Positions 52,701 through 64,000 are shown, counted from the stretch's first letter. The stretch: DNA of 64,000 nucleotides from Cardiocondyla obscurior (GCF_019399895.1 NC_091877.1:620001-684000), one strand, 5' to 3'. Notes: generated from the sequence alone by a model not told the origin. Translations and numbers: made by a program.

Positions 52701-55700
52701 CGGCTCGGGCTCGGATCGGATCGGAAAGAAGAGGAGAAAAAGAACGACAGATGGAGTGATATGATAATTCACGCGACGCATTGCGATACCTTGCGACGTA
52801 CCGAGTGATTTACAAGCAGCGCGACCAGCGTAGGCGATTTTGATTGGAACTCAATTTTTTTTTTCTTTTTTTTTTCTTCTGTCTCTTCTTGACAGACCGC
52901 GCGTGCGAAATCAACGCGAGAGAGTTAGAGAGAATTCGGATTCTCCGCGTGACCTATGTAAGGAAAATTTCTCGCGGCGCGTCCCGCGAAGTTTGGCTGG
53001 GGCTCGTAACGTTGTATCAGCGACGCGGTATCGCATTGACGCCTCTTGCATCTGTACAGGTGAATGCATTAGTGTGCGTTCATTGCACACACCACTGCCG
53101 AGGGAGATGAGATACATCACGGGACCGGAGACGTATTATTAATGGTGACAGTGGGCGACCCAGGTTGGGCGGGGTTCCACCGACACCGAGATGTGGGCAT
53201 GTGGGTCTCTCGCTCTGGCTCCTCTTCTTCCTCTTCCTCTTCCTTTTCCTCGTCTCCCCTGTGATGCATCGCATCGTTGCGCACACATCACAGTTGTCTA
53301 TTTTATTTCGCATTTTCTAGTTTTTGATTTTTATTTTTTTCTTTTTTTTTTTTTCGAGGACGGTATAACGCTTTTATCGAGTCAACGTATTAATCGCCGT
53401 TTAAGCGCGACATCAGGCGCGTGGAAGACGAAAGTTTCCTGGAAATTCGTACGTAATTAAAACCGACAAAATATACTTGGCTTGACCGACTCGATCGATC
53501 GTGCGTTTTATCGTAGTTATATTCTAAATGCCGCGTTCGAGAAAATGTCATGTGCCGGTTTGCGACCATAACGAAATCCCGAAATCCCGGCGTCTAGCTG
53601 GACAGCTCTCGGCAGAGAGAGAATGAGAAGAACGAGCAAGCTTAATCGCCGATCGCTTCCCCAAGTGAATTACCGACGGGCACGTGCGTAAATCACCGCG
53701 GAATCGTTAATTAGGCGGTAGAACGAACAAGCTTTCTGGAAAATGTCAACGCGCGATTCTTACGCGATTGGGACCTTTCGACATGCGCGATTTCGCTCGC
53801 TGGTGCTCTCGCAATTTGTCGCGATGCCCGACTGGCTAATTTATAATCTCTTACAAGTTAGATGAAACTACGCGAGCCGATAGAAACCGTGAAATGGAAA
53901 GCTTATTAGCGTTGAACATTTTTACAATTTATCCATGTTCGCAATACTCGCGACGGATTTAAAGATCGAACGATTTCATCATTTTATATTAATTATTATA
54001 TACACTTGGATTTTTATAAACTGTACCTATTTAAGAAAAAAAAAAAAAAAAAAAAGAAAAAGAAAAGGCGTTGTAATTTGATACACGGTGAAAGATGTAA
54101 CAATTCGACCAGTTAAACTGACGCGCACCCCGCGTTTTGCTCGAAACATCGAAATTAATGAAGTCGTCCGACCGGGCCGCGGCCTAAGCGCAGTAAATTA
54201 GAGGTACACGCCAACCATTAGAATACTTAACGAGGACATCACGGTGGGACGCAGCGTGCGCGGGTGTGATGATGAATCACCGCCAGGGATAACTCGCCGT
54301 TCGTCGGCTCGCGCGCCCAGGAATATTAAATTAAGTGTACTTATTGTTAGCCGAAAAACCTCATTCGTGTCTCCTTCGTCGGGTAGTCCTCATTCTTTCT
54401 TTCTCTCTTCCTTTTCTTTCTTTTTTTTTTTTTTTTTCGGGACAAGGAGGCTGAAGAGTTTGGACTGGCTCGAACCCAAGAGGAGCGACAGGTCGCTAGA
54501 CGGGAGGGCATTGTCGGCTGACAAAAACGTTCTCTCTTTCGCGAGGATCCTTTATTTCCTTCCCCGTTCTCTCTTTCCGCTTTCCTGCACCGCAGAAGCA
54601 TCCTCGAAAGATACCGAAGGCGCTGTCGCGACTGTTTATTATCCATAGGGCGGAAGGTACCAGGGTGCGACCACGTGCGATTTCGGCAACGATCGGCTCG
54701 CGCGGTTTTTTCTTCTTCGTATTTTCTGACCCTCCCTCTTCCGCGCGAGTCCTCTGGGTCAACGTTTCTCTCTTTCTCTCTCTCCGCAGAGTTGAAATAT
54801 ACAAAATGAAATATGAAATATGAAATAATGGTTCGTGCCTTGTGGCTGGCTGAAGGCATGGGCGCACCCATATCTACGCCCCCATGCGCCTATGTACCTT
54901 TACAAGACTGTACGCATAACTATAATATGTGTGCGTGTTGGATATACATATAGTATATGTATATACACACACATGATTGTATATACTTTTTAATACACAT
55001 TTTTATATATTTATTAATTTATTTTTTTCAATATACATATATATATAAATATATTTAAAATTATTATCTATGTATGAGATGTGATATCCGCGTTATCTAC
55101 TTCGGTCTTAGTTCTTTTTTTCTCGTCGCGAACATGTCGTTCGTATTAACCCTTATACTTTGCTTAATGATATTCCTAGAGACCTACCATGTTGGCATAT
55201 TGAACGTAACTAAGGCAGATTCCAGGCTTGGTCGTCGCCGCCGCCGACCAAGCCCACCTGTAAATACGTATATCCGTACGTATATGCACGCCGTGTGCGA
55301 CGGCAAAGAGAGATCATTTCTTTGCTCGTTTTGCACCACGTATATCGGAGCCAACGAGGAAGAGGGAGAAGTAAAGTCTCTCTTTCTCTTCCCCGTAAGC
55401 CGAATTAAGCGAGTCGTTAGCCAAAGGGATCGGCCGATGATTTCATCGAGATTCGGGATATCGAGATGCATACATCGTGGCTCCGGCCTCGCTCCATTAT
55501 TGTCGAGAAACGTAATTTATCTAGCGATTTATACGAGCACGCGCGCCTTCGCGCGCATAATTATTTTAGCGATTTTACACCGAAGACCGTTTGCGTATAA
55601 TTAAAATTAAAAAAATCATACAATAAATTTGTCTTCTAAGCAAAAAAATACAAACTTAATTTTTTGGTTTATTTGTATTTATATATGTAATTAAATTTAA

Positions 55701-58044
55701 TTAATATTCTTTTCTCTTTTAACTGCGGCACAGAGAGTTCCGAACCGACGGTAAGGATAATTTGTATTCTCTGTACATACCACGTGTCGTTTAATTGTTC
55801 TCGATTTCGGCTTGTTTTTTTCTGTTCCTCACTTTGACGGCTTGCTTTGTTCGAATTTCAGGAAAGAAATGGCGAGGATTGACGCCGCAGGACAGAAGAC
55901 CTTACGTCGAGGAGGCTGAGAGGCTGCGAGTGATACACATGCAGGAACACCCGAATTACAAGTACAGGCCGCGGCGTAGGAAACACGCGAAACGAACACC
56001 CGGTGCACCATCCTCGCCTCCCTCGGCGACCAACACCGCGGGCAATAGGTCCAACCCTGCCGGCCCGGCGATTCATCATTCCATGTAAGTCGATACGGCC
56101 CGTACTTTCCGCTAATAAAGGTACGTGCGAGCCAACCACCGCGGTTTATTCGGAGATTTCCCCCTCGAGTTATTTTCAACAAAGCACCGACGTTATTTCA
56201 ATCATTATAATTTAGCAATATCTTAATATTTATTCTGTATTTGTCTCGGCAAGGACTGTAATTATACATTATCAGCAAGCGACAATGCGTAAATAAGTGT
56301 AATCGAAATGTGTTTAAGGTCCAAGATGGACAGTTACCAAGGCATGTCTCAGATCCCATGGGGTGGCCACTCTCCGATCTCATCTTTGTATCACCAGCAA
56401 CAACAGCAGAGTATTCAGGAGTATAAATCGGAAAATAATTCACTCTACGGCAGTCCTTACACGCCTATCATTCACACCCCGGACATATCTCCGGTGGCCA
56501 GTCCCGAGCCCGATGGTAAGTACTATTTTAAAACCGGAACTTAGTCGAATTAAATAAATGTACTTATATTTTGCAAGCTAAAAACAATAGTGTTTATGAG
56601 CTATTAATAAAATGCAGATTTTACTTTACTTACGTAATAAGTATGTAACTGGAAAATAGTTATTACACGAAAAGCGATTGTGAATTTTCCAGGCGATGGC
56701 CATCTGTCGTCCAGTCAAAATCCGGATTCAGAACGAGATCTGATGGAAGGCACCTCGAAACAGCACGGCGACATGACCGATCAGAAACGATATACATTTA
56801 TGGGTAGCGATAATCAGCTGCACACGGGTCACGCTGGTAATACTAGCATATCATCGTGTCAGAATTCCGGCGGTTACACAGATACGTTAACGTATAAAAA
56901 ATCTGTACGTATTTTAATAACGAGCCAAAAATCGAATAGTCGAATAACACTCAAGCAATGTTTCTATTTTATTTAGGTGGGTTATTTAAACTTTGAGAGA
57001 CAATCCAGTACGAGTATAGCCGCGGTGGGTATAGCAAATGGTATGATGGTATCGTGCAATAAACTACGCTCCGGTTTCGACAACGTTGGTTCCGTCACGG
57101 GCACGTTTTATCCGCCGGTCGCTTCGCCGCATGATCAATCGTTGCAGCATTACAGCAGCGGCACGCAAACGTCCAAGAGCACCACCAACTATTCGATGCA
57201 GTCTACTGTCGAGAGCAATTATAATTCGGTCCAATGCACCGGCAGTCGACAACAGCCTATAGGTCTCCGCGGGGCCACCGACAATTGTCCCGGTAATATT
57301 TCCTTTTGCTTTATTTGAAGACTTTTAGAAATAAAACTACTTTAATAAAATTTTATTCTTAAAAAAAAATGATAATAAATAATTCCAAATTTTTTATAAA
57401 GATCAAGGAATTAAAATTTCTAATAAATAATGATAAATTTTGTATTATATTCTCGTCTGACCTATAATTTATTTCTTGCAGGCGCAGTGACACATCGATA
57501 CCAAATGCCACATCAGCCGCATCATCAGGAATATCAAACAGATGCCTCCTCCGGTAGTAGCCAGCAGCATGCAATTCTTGGCGGTCACATTGATTCCAGC
57601 ATGAGCGCCGAAGACGATCAGCAGCAGACACTCCAGCTGGAAAAATATTTCAAGTATTCCCATCCGACGAGCGTGGCACACTCGAGCTTGTCCGCGCAAA
57701 GTATGCTGGACAGCAACCATAACTACGCGAGTGATTTGCGTTACTACGGGACACCACCGCAATCTCAGATGGATATACCGAATTCTCAGTGCATTGTTGA
57801 CGATCAGCAGGGAAACAAGGATGCTCGTTGCTCGAACGTTCCAATCGGTCATACTATGGAGCAGTATCATCCGGGGATGGAGGTGTCCAAGTATACAGAT
57901 CATTCAGTGAATCAGCAGCATCAGCATCAGCAGACACAGCCGTCACAGCAGCAGCAACAACAGAATATGGAGCATGTGCCCAAACCCGACGACGATTTCA
58001 GTGTTATACTTGCAGATGTGCGCAAGACTTGTTACAGTAGTTAG
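40727..58044 (+). CDS. Sox15: SoxF-group HMG-box transcription factor (Sox15-like)
   Basis: Eight exons join in one frame of 715 aa: 40727-40902, 46623-46809, 47007-47280, 55862-56084, 56319-56515, 56693-56904, 56977-57292 and 57482-58044. The HMG box begins at about residue 177 (RIRRPMNAFMVWAKVERKKL) and continues NPDLHNADLSKMLG, then KKWRGLTPQDRRPYVEEAER, with the SoxF-like end HPNYKYRPRRRKHAKR. An intron splits the box after SKMLG, the position typical of SoxF genes. N-terminal exons encode MDAHGWNLAEMCQRYHHA and a Gly/Pro/Ser-rich stretch. The C-terminal half is Gln/Ser/His-rich with polyQ runs and ends in a compact acidic-aromatic motif, DDDFSVILADVRKTCYSS, probably transactivating or partner-binding. 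The protein binds AACAAT-like DNA in the nucleus. Fly Sox15 acts in wing and sensory-organ development; the role here is inferred. Introns 1 (5.7 kb) and 3 (8.6 kb) are CpG-rich, but the last five exons are AT-flanked. Confidence 0.93.
40903..46622 (+). other. Sox15 intron 1 (5.7 kb)
   Basis: CpG-rich. It contains a near-perfect 24-bp palindrome (41,176-41,199), a (GCCTC)n pentamer tract (44,242-44,264) and an 18-bp perfect palindrome CTCGTTCTCGAGAACGAG (46,421-46,438) about 185 bp before exon 2. Open frames are shadows of GC-rich DNA. Confidence 0.6.
44242..44264 (+). repeat. (CGCCT)n pentamer microsatellite
   Basis: More than four units of CGCCT in Sox15 intron 1. Confidence 0.85.
49967..50017 (+). 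repeat. (TTTTA)n microsatellite
   Basis: About eight pentamer units, the last ones irregular, within the Sox15 HMG-box intron. Confidence 0.85.
55225..55254 (+). repeat. Perfect 10-bp-arm hairpin in Sox15 intron
   Basis: GGCTTGGTCG (55,225-55,234) and CGACCAAGCC (55,245-55,254) flank the loop TCGCCGCCGC. It lies about 600 bp upstream of the second HMG-box exon. Confidence 0.7.
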
Positions 58045-61000
58045 TGTTCTTCTTCTGGTGCACAAAACGATCTACAGATTTCGAGTCGAATTAACGTGTG
58101 GACTACAAATTTCAAAGGCTTCTTCGTTCACGCGATTGTGAAGAACGGAACACAAAACGGTCGTGTGCTTGGTGCTACTCAAAATATTTCGAAGCATTTT
58201 TTTCTCGTGATAAAAGGTACGTTCTCCTCGTTAATCTTGGAAATAATTATTTTACCTTCGTCACTTAAGCAAAAGGTATTATTTGCAACTCGATTTGTTT
58301 CACTTCCAGCACGGAAAATATTTAGTTTTATCTTTTGGAACTCTCTTTACGAGTATTCCTTGTGTATAAACACGATCTCTTGGATTTCAGTGGAACTGAA
58401 ATTAAATTACATTCATACGAGTCAGCGGCGTACAATTGTCGCCTGTCAACAAAATGCCGTAAGCGAAATGTGATAAAAATTTAATACGATTATAATAACA
58501 TGATGCAAATGATAAACTGCTTGATATGATCAGAAATCGCATTTCGTTACAATGAATACCGTTTTATTGCAACAATTTTGCATGATATTTAATTATCTGG
58601 GATTTAATCTTATCACGATCTTTTATAATCACTTCGGAAAACGTAATGATAGGCGGCTGATGGTGCACAACTAGTGTAACATTAAAATTACAGAGAGAAG
58701 TGTATACTCACATAGATGTCACGTTAGTTTCATTATCAAAGATAATAACAGTAGCAGAGATATAATAGCGATAGCAAGAGATATTATAAATTTACGTTAT
58801 TATATTAGACAACTTTCACATGTCAAGAAATGTTTTGCATCAGTAAGTCTTTTCGCATTTACTGCAAGGTAGGAGCATTTATTTTTGGTGCTACCTCACT
58901 AAACTCGATTGCCCAAATTAATTGTGGTTTTAATCGTTACAAACGATAATTCTACAAAAATTAAATACATGTTTTTGTTGTAAATAAATTTTCTTTTTCT
59001 TGCTCATTAAAGTGACATTTTTAGCAACTTGTGCAAACTGCACATCGAGTTTCGTAGAAATGCGAATGGTGCAAACGGTCTTCGATGTGTATACAGGTGT
59101 GTAAAGAATTTTGGATAAAACTAAATTATTATTCTACTTAATATTTTGCTATTATTATATTATTTACTAATTAACATTCTTATTAATATCGATTATTAAT
59201 GTATCGTACTTAATAGAATCAATTATGAACAATTATTTAATTGCATATATTTTTTAAAGAATATTCTTCCACAAAAAAATGTAACATGTTTTTAATGCAT
59301 TTTGTGTGGCGCATATCATTTATTATGTATGTAACGCACAAAATTATTATTTCCCACGTAACATATTACGCAAATATATTTTAACAACATATATATATAT
59401 ATACATATATACATATTTATATATATATATATTTAAGGACTTTTCAGGATTACTATTCCATAACATTAAAAAACACACACATGTATGTATATTAATTCTT
59501 TTTATTAAATATATATAAAAAATATGTGTATAAGATACAACATTATGTGTAAAGCTGAACTCATACATAGTATAGTGATACCCATAAGTTACATCAAAGG
59601 GGGTTGATACAATGATTAAATATTCTCATTTTCCATTACATAATTACGACATTTCTTACATCGAAAAGTCCCTCAGCTGTAGATAATCTTTTACCAAATA
59701 AATATAATATATATTTCTTGAATAACAGACACGTATAAAGAAAACAAACATTAAATAAATTATTATAAATATTGTATAATATTCACTCTATAGTAGAATA
59801 TTTCTAAATATAATTTTTCGTTATCTAGAAATTGTTATTGCACATTTTGCCCTTTTTAATCTCGTCACAAAGCCAATACTGTAAAATGATCGATGCTAAA
59901 AACAGTATATCAAAGTAAAACTTCGAACTAATCACCAAATTTCTCTGAATCTATATACATATTTCTATACATGTAGTGTACTATTTATCAATGCATTTAT
60001 TCGGTTACATTTTATCTGTATTAATCCCCATTGATTTACATATAAATATAACCGAGTTGTGCGACGTGTATTTTATACCGTTGTAATAAACGGTACGTAC
60101 AAACAAGGCTGGCGTCGCTCGGCATAATTAATCAATTGTTCACAGCGGAAAACCGGGATTTTGACTGAGAGATTAAAAAAAAAGATTTCTTTTTATAATA
60201 GCAACTTGTAGTTATATTTCGAATGTAACTTCAAGTAAGAACATCAGATTTTTCTTTCGACTCGTTGCGTTATCGGTAAAAGATTAAAGTGACAAGTAAT
60301 TTTTGTCATATTTGTGATCTGACCAAAAAGGAACATTAAAGATAATCGTTAGATTTTTATTTCAGTCATTTAATCCCAGTTTTACTCCACAGCGTATCGT
60401 AAATGTTTCGATTTATCACTATTACTACATTCGTAGCAATCAGCTGCTAGAAGGACACGACAATAGACGGAGTCTATTTGGGGAAACGTGTCGAGTATAC
60501 ATTTTCATCGACATTTAATACACTGTACATCTATTCGCAGTATAATAATTACTGACTAAAAATGGTACCAAATACTGCTACATATATTTTCGTAATTATT
60601 TCGCGAACGTCGATTTACGACGAATTGCAAGCGTAAGTGTACGTATGTATACCCTCGTTTCGAACAATCTTTTTTTCATATACTGTAAATGCAACGTACG
60701 TATCTGAGGGATTTCAGAGAGCAATGGCTTAACCGTTATATGTTAAATGGACAGATTTTGCAGTCTTATTCGCGATGATTCACTAAACTCTCTTATTGAA
60801 ACGTGCAAAGACAATACAAATTTTAAATACTTGACGTATTAATATAAATTGATAATATTCTTATAAAGTCTTGCACGGTACTGCAAATCTCATGTAAACT
60901 GTACATTTTTTTTTTTTCAACTATTAACATGAATTCATTCATATATACACGAATTTATATGCCTAGATTATCGGTATCTATTGTTATTTGTATGTATGTA

Positions 61001-61989
61001 TGTGCATTATGTACAATTATACATTCAATGTATACACATACAATGTGTATAAATGGCAGCTTTACAAATCACGTATAAAATTCTTTACGTACAAATCAGC
61101 TTAACATTCGTGTTTGAGAAATAAAATCGAAGACATTTCTATTTTTTGAATGGATTATTTGTAACATATATAGCCTGGGCTGAAAAAGTGTTAGATATAC
61201 AAAAATTATCAGATATGTAATTGGAATGCTTTCACTTGTTATATTTGCAGAGGTAAAGATTATTCTCAAGACTTCGTCTCGCGTATAAGAGCCACGGTAG
61301 TGCGCTGTGCCTATACTTGGCGCGAGACACTGCCGTGCCTCTTGATAACAATCGGGAATGTTAAATTCAAATACAAATCTCTGACATTTTATTACAAATC
61401 TTGGAATGTATGAGAAAAAAATATATAAGTTAGATGTAAAAGAAAATTATAAATGTTACAAATATCCATTCAAGATCTGCATCATTACATACAGATTTTT
61501 CGTACATGAGAAATAAATAAAAGTTATTCGTTAATTACCCAACATAAACCTTTTAAAAATGTAATCCAGTTATTGTTAAAAAAATTTTTCAAATACTCCC
61601 CGCATAAATCTAATATATAATCTTGCAAATATTCTTGCTCGATTTACTTTGGTTTCACACTATAATCTACAGTAACATATATAAAACAAGAAAATTTTAC
61701 ATTTAAATCCACTTAAAAGAGAGAATGATTAATAAATACGTCTTTAATTCATATAGAGAAGAAGAGTATATCAATTATCTATATGTACATAAATTCAAAT
61801 TAATAAAAAAAAAAAAAAAGATTAAAAATTTGTTCTTTGAGAATTATGTTTCAGATTTTAAATATCGAGAGTAATTAGAGAATTTTTTTCTCGGATAATT
61901 TGTTTCTAGAATCCTTCATTTTCTTTTCTATTGCACTGTAACACGCTTATATTGACATTTAAAATTTCGATCTATAGTGTCCTTATATG
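58045..61989. other. 3' flanks of Sox15 (+) and oaf (-)
   Basis: A 3.9 kb AT-rich stretch between convergent genes, probably mostly two long 3'UTRs. AATAAA at 58,983-58,988 (+) is a candidate Sox15 poly(A) signal. A TA-rich microsatellite lies at 59,389-59,431. The exception to the AT-rich background is the hairpin at 61,287-61,343. Confidence 0.5.
61287..61343. ncRNA. Candidate microRNA-like hairpin near the oaf 3' end
   Basis: The 5' arm AAGAGCCACGGTAGTG (61,287-61,302) pairs with CACTGCCGTGCCTCTT (61,328-61,343), with one C-C mismatch and one G-U pair. After a 3x3 internal loop the stem resumes with TGTGCC against GGCGCG around a 7-base loop (TATACTT). About 21 of 25 positions pair over 57 nt, typical of a pre-miRNA. 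It stands out as a GC-rich island in AT-rich DNA. I do not recognise the mature sequence. Being near-palindromic, it could act from either strand, including inside the oaf 3'UTR. Confidence 0.4.
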
Positions 61990-63124
61990 TCATTCATCCC
62001 ATAAACAGTTCTGTTTCATTTTAGAATAATACGAGAATATAAAACATTTCTTACAGGTTTTTATGCCACATCGGTAGGTACTTGCTGTCTTTTTGCCGTC
62101 TGATTTTCCTTTGCAAAATTTTAGACCACATGGATACCAGCCGATGCATAATTCAAGAGAACATGTGCAAGATGCCCAAAGGTTTGATGTATCAGCACAT
62201 TTAGATACCACCAATGATCTTGTATCGTTCGCGTTCGATTGTGGCACATTTGTAAAATTATATACAGCTGCCATGAGTAATTCTTCTGAAGAACCTAAAA
62301 ATGTTGCAAAATTAATGTCATTGAGTGAGATAATTACTACTGCTACACTAATTAATAAAGGTGTTTTTGTACAACTCACATTAATTTTTTAGTATATATT
62401 TTATAGATAATTACCCGGTCGTTGAATCCATTGTTTTATATCGTCGTTTCTGGTGTAAGTAGATCCAGCTGCTTCAGCACAGAGTGTAGTAACATGTTTT
62501 GAAATTTCCTTGGACTGAGAAACGTCCAAAAACAAGTCCATAGTATAATTGACATGACCTCTGTCTTCTTCTGCAACGCGTACGGTACCTGGATTTTTCT
62601 GCCGCAATTTCGACATCGCATCGGACGATATAAAATCTACTTTATAAAAATGATTCACAAAACACATGACTTGATATTGATTTTGACCGCGTTCCTCTTC
62701 ACCAAGTACTAAAGCTTTAATTACTTGAACTTCCTGTAAAAAATCACAAATGTTAACAAAAATAAGTAGAAAAAAAATACTTCTCTCTTTTTTTACAAAT
62801 TCTCACTTAATGCTCGTCATATAATTACATTTTTAAAATCTATAAGTTGGGTGACTAAGGTGCCATCAGAACGTTGAAATTCGAGAGTAATCAGATCTTC
62901 AGTAACATTAGATGAGATTGTTTCTAGAAGAATATCACCGCCCTGTAAAACGAATTTCTCATTAGTACTAACAGTAATATAAGCAATTGTCTTGAGATTC
63001 TATTTATTAATTAATAATATTCATTTACCTGATTTTTTACGTTTATGAGTAAATGTGTGATGCATACATGGTACAAATACTGCAACACGACGCAGATCGC
63101 GAAAAACTTATTGAGTCTCCTCAT
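61990..63124 (-). CDS. oaf: Out at first (OAF) secreted protein
   Basis: Four exons in transcript order (63124-63029, 62942-62829, 62733-62415, 62294-61990) join to 277 aa. The hydrophobic N-terminus FFAICVVLQYLYHVCIT is a likely signal peptide. Next come the OAF signature LLINVKNQ, GGDILLETISSNVTEDLITL and LEFQRSDGTLVTQLIDF, then VMCFVNHFYKVDFISSDAMS and NPGTVRVAEEDRG. The end is Cys-rich (CTCSLELCIGWYPCGLKFCK, then YRCGIKTCKKC) and finishes KQNCLWDE, as in fly and vertebrate OAF. The protein is extracellular; its biochemical role is not established. The fly gene is known from developmental phenotypes and its neighbour decapentaplegic. A 3-codon upstream frame overlaps the start (see findings), and a MITE-like palindrome lies about 100 bp upstream. 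Confidence 0.95.
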
Positions 63125-63221
63125 TGTCGCATTGTTAATTACTACTGACGCTCGCCTCCACGTCTAATTCGACGACGAGCCAAATAACTCGTGTAGAAAA
63201 GATCGATGTCATCGATGATTC

Positions 63222-63405
63222 TAACCACTCTCGATGTATTTGCGACGGTGGTGCCAGAAGCGTTTGGTAAGCGGAACATCCCGAAACTACCAAAATCGAT
63301 GGTGCTATATATATGCCGATATATATAGCACCATCGATTTTGGTAGTTCCGAGATATTCCGCTTACCAAACGCTCCCGGCGCTACCGTCACTACAAATCG
63401 TGAGC
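63222..63405. mobile_element. Palindromic MITE-like element, copy 2
   Basis: Same family as 4466-4657: left end TAACCACTCTCGATG, then AGCGTTTGGTAAGCGGAA, CTACCAAAATCGATGGTGC, a TATATATATG centre, and the mirrored arm ending CGGCGCTACCGTCA. The right extremity past 63,390 is less well conserved. It lies between oaf and the candidate divergent exon at 63,943. Confidence 0.75.
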
Positions 63406-63942
63406 TCCACGAAAGTTCTTCTGATACGCTTCAACACATAATAATAATAAGATAACATGCAGTTGCCAGTTCCTGGTAACGTAATCAATGCGATAACGCA
63501 AAATCAAATACGATCTAAAGTAACCGAGTACACTTCCGTATAAACAATGGATGAAAATTTATACCGAGCTGTTACTGAGCACTGAAAAAGAAGAGTTAGA
63601 TGCAAGTAACGAACTAAAATAATATAAAATCTAAATGGAAAAACTCAATAATTATTACACAAATAATAGCTGTAAGGATTTAATTAATTGTTATTCGTGT
63701 AGGTATAAAAACTTGTGTAATTTTGATTAAACTACATTTTACAAATTAATATAATTATTAATATAAAATTAATACATGTTACAAATTAAGCGCATGCTTC
63801 ACGAGCGTTATTTTACTTTTACATTACTTTTGCTTTTTCTACGTTAAAGAAAAACACTTGTTTAATTGTTACAGTGTTCTCAGACATTCAAACTTGCTGT
63901 GTGTTCCAGAGAAATTCTTTATATTAATCTGATCCGCACAAT
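63406..63942. other. AT-rich DNA right of oaf
   Basis: Nothing recognisable beyond a possible 3' splice site (TTGCTGTGTGTTCCAG, ending at about 63,908) before the candidate start at 63,943. Confidence 0.4.
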
Positions 63943-64000
63943 ATGGCTTTCTCTGTAGAAAAACGGTCTCTCAAATCGCAAGATAGAAAACTAAGATCGT
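63943..64000 (+). CDS. Possible first coding exon of a gene cut by the window end
   Basis: An ATG in acceptable context (CACAATATGG) opens a frame MAFSVEKRSLKSQDRKLR that runs unbroken to the last base. It is divergent from oaf, and a plausible acceptor lies upstream. Nineteen codons are too few to name a family, and it may be a chance frame. Confidence 0.25.
   Translation, partial: MAFSVEKRSLKSQDRKLRS

Larger units (their letters stand above)
47281..55861 (+). other. Sox15 HMG-box intron (8.6 kb)
   Basis: This intron interrupts the HMG box. It holds an 18-bp perfect palindrome (48,723-48,740), a 9-bp-arm hairpin (49,328-49,350), a (TTTTA)n tract (about 49,967-50,017), a 10-bp-arm hairpin (55,225-55,254) and several long T runs. 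Composition drops from CpG-rich to AT-rich at about 54,900. No nested gene is supported. Confidence 0.6.

Noticed and set aside
62093..62392. Plus-strand 99-codon frame opposite the last oaf exon
   Set aside because: Antisense shadow of the Cys-rich OAF C-terminus, which is clearly recognisable on the minus strand.

Overview
This is eukaryotic nuclear DNA, almost certainly from an insect. Every recognisable gene is split by GT-AG introns, and the protein set (ZUP1, COX17, an MTMR6/7/8-type phosphatase with a C-terminal FYVE-like finger, calnexin, TMEM14, GCLM, a SoxF/Sox15 factor, Out at first) is animal. The CpG-rich noncoding DNA around a developmental regulator beside AT-rich, tightly packed housekeeping genes resembles hymenopteran genomes such as ants. 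That placement is inference from style; no species marker was seen.

Layout. 1-20,300 is AT-rich and gene-dense: the 3' part of ZUP1 (+), COX17 (-) head-to-head with the MTMR6-like gene (+), calnexin (-), TMEM14 (-), a 3.2 kb inverted-repeat element holding about three 450-bp tandem repeats, then GCLM (+). From about 20,400 to 54,900 the sequence becomes CpG-rich and almost free of protein-coding exons. It holds the upstream region, 5' exons and two long introns of a SoxF-class gene (Sox15-like, +). Its 8 coding exons were joined across 40,727-58,044 into a 715-aa reading frame. From 55 kb on the sequence is AT-rich again: the clustered 3' exons of Sox15, a 3.9 kb gap, out at first (oaf, -), and a possible first coding exon of a divergent gene cut off at the right edge.

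Most genes here are unrelated housekeeping functions: K63-deubiquitination, copper delivery to complex IV, phosphoinositide turnover, ER glycoprotein folding and glutathione synthesis. They are linked only by position. COX17/MTMR are divergent gene pairs and may share control DNA.

The most interesting observations are: (1) two homologous, phase-compatible transmembrane exons in calnexin that look mutually exclusive; (2) two copies of one palindromic MITE-like element, each just upstream of a start codon (COX17 and oaf), nearly 59 kb apart; (3) the 3.2 kb inverted-repeat element with its 450-bp array; (4) two microRNA-like hairpins in otherwise unexplained DNA; and (5) an AUGA-overlapping mini-uORF at oaf. 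All exon joins were made by hand from splice consensus and frame and have not been checked against transcripts.
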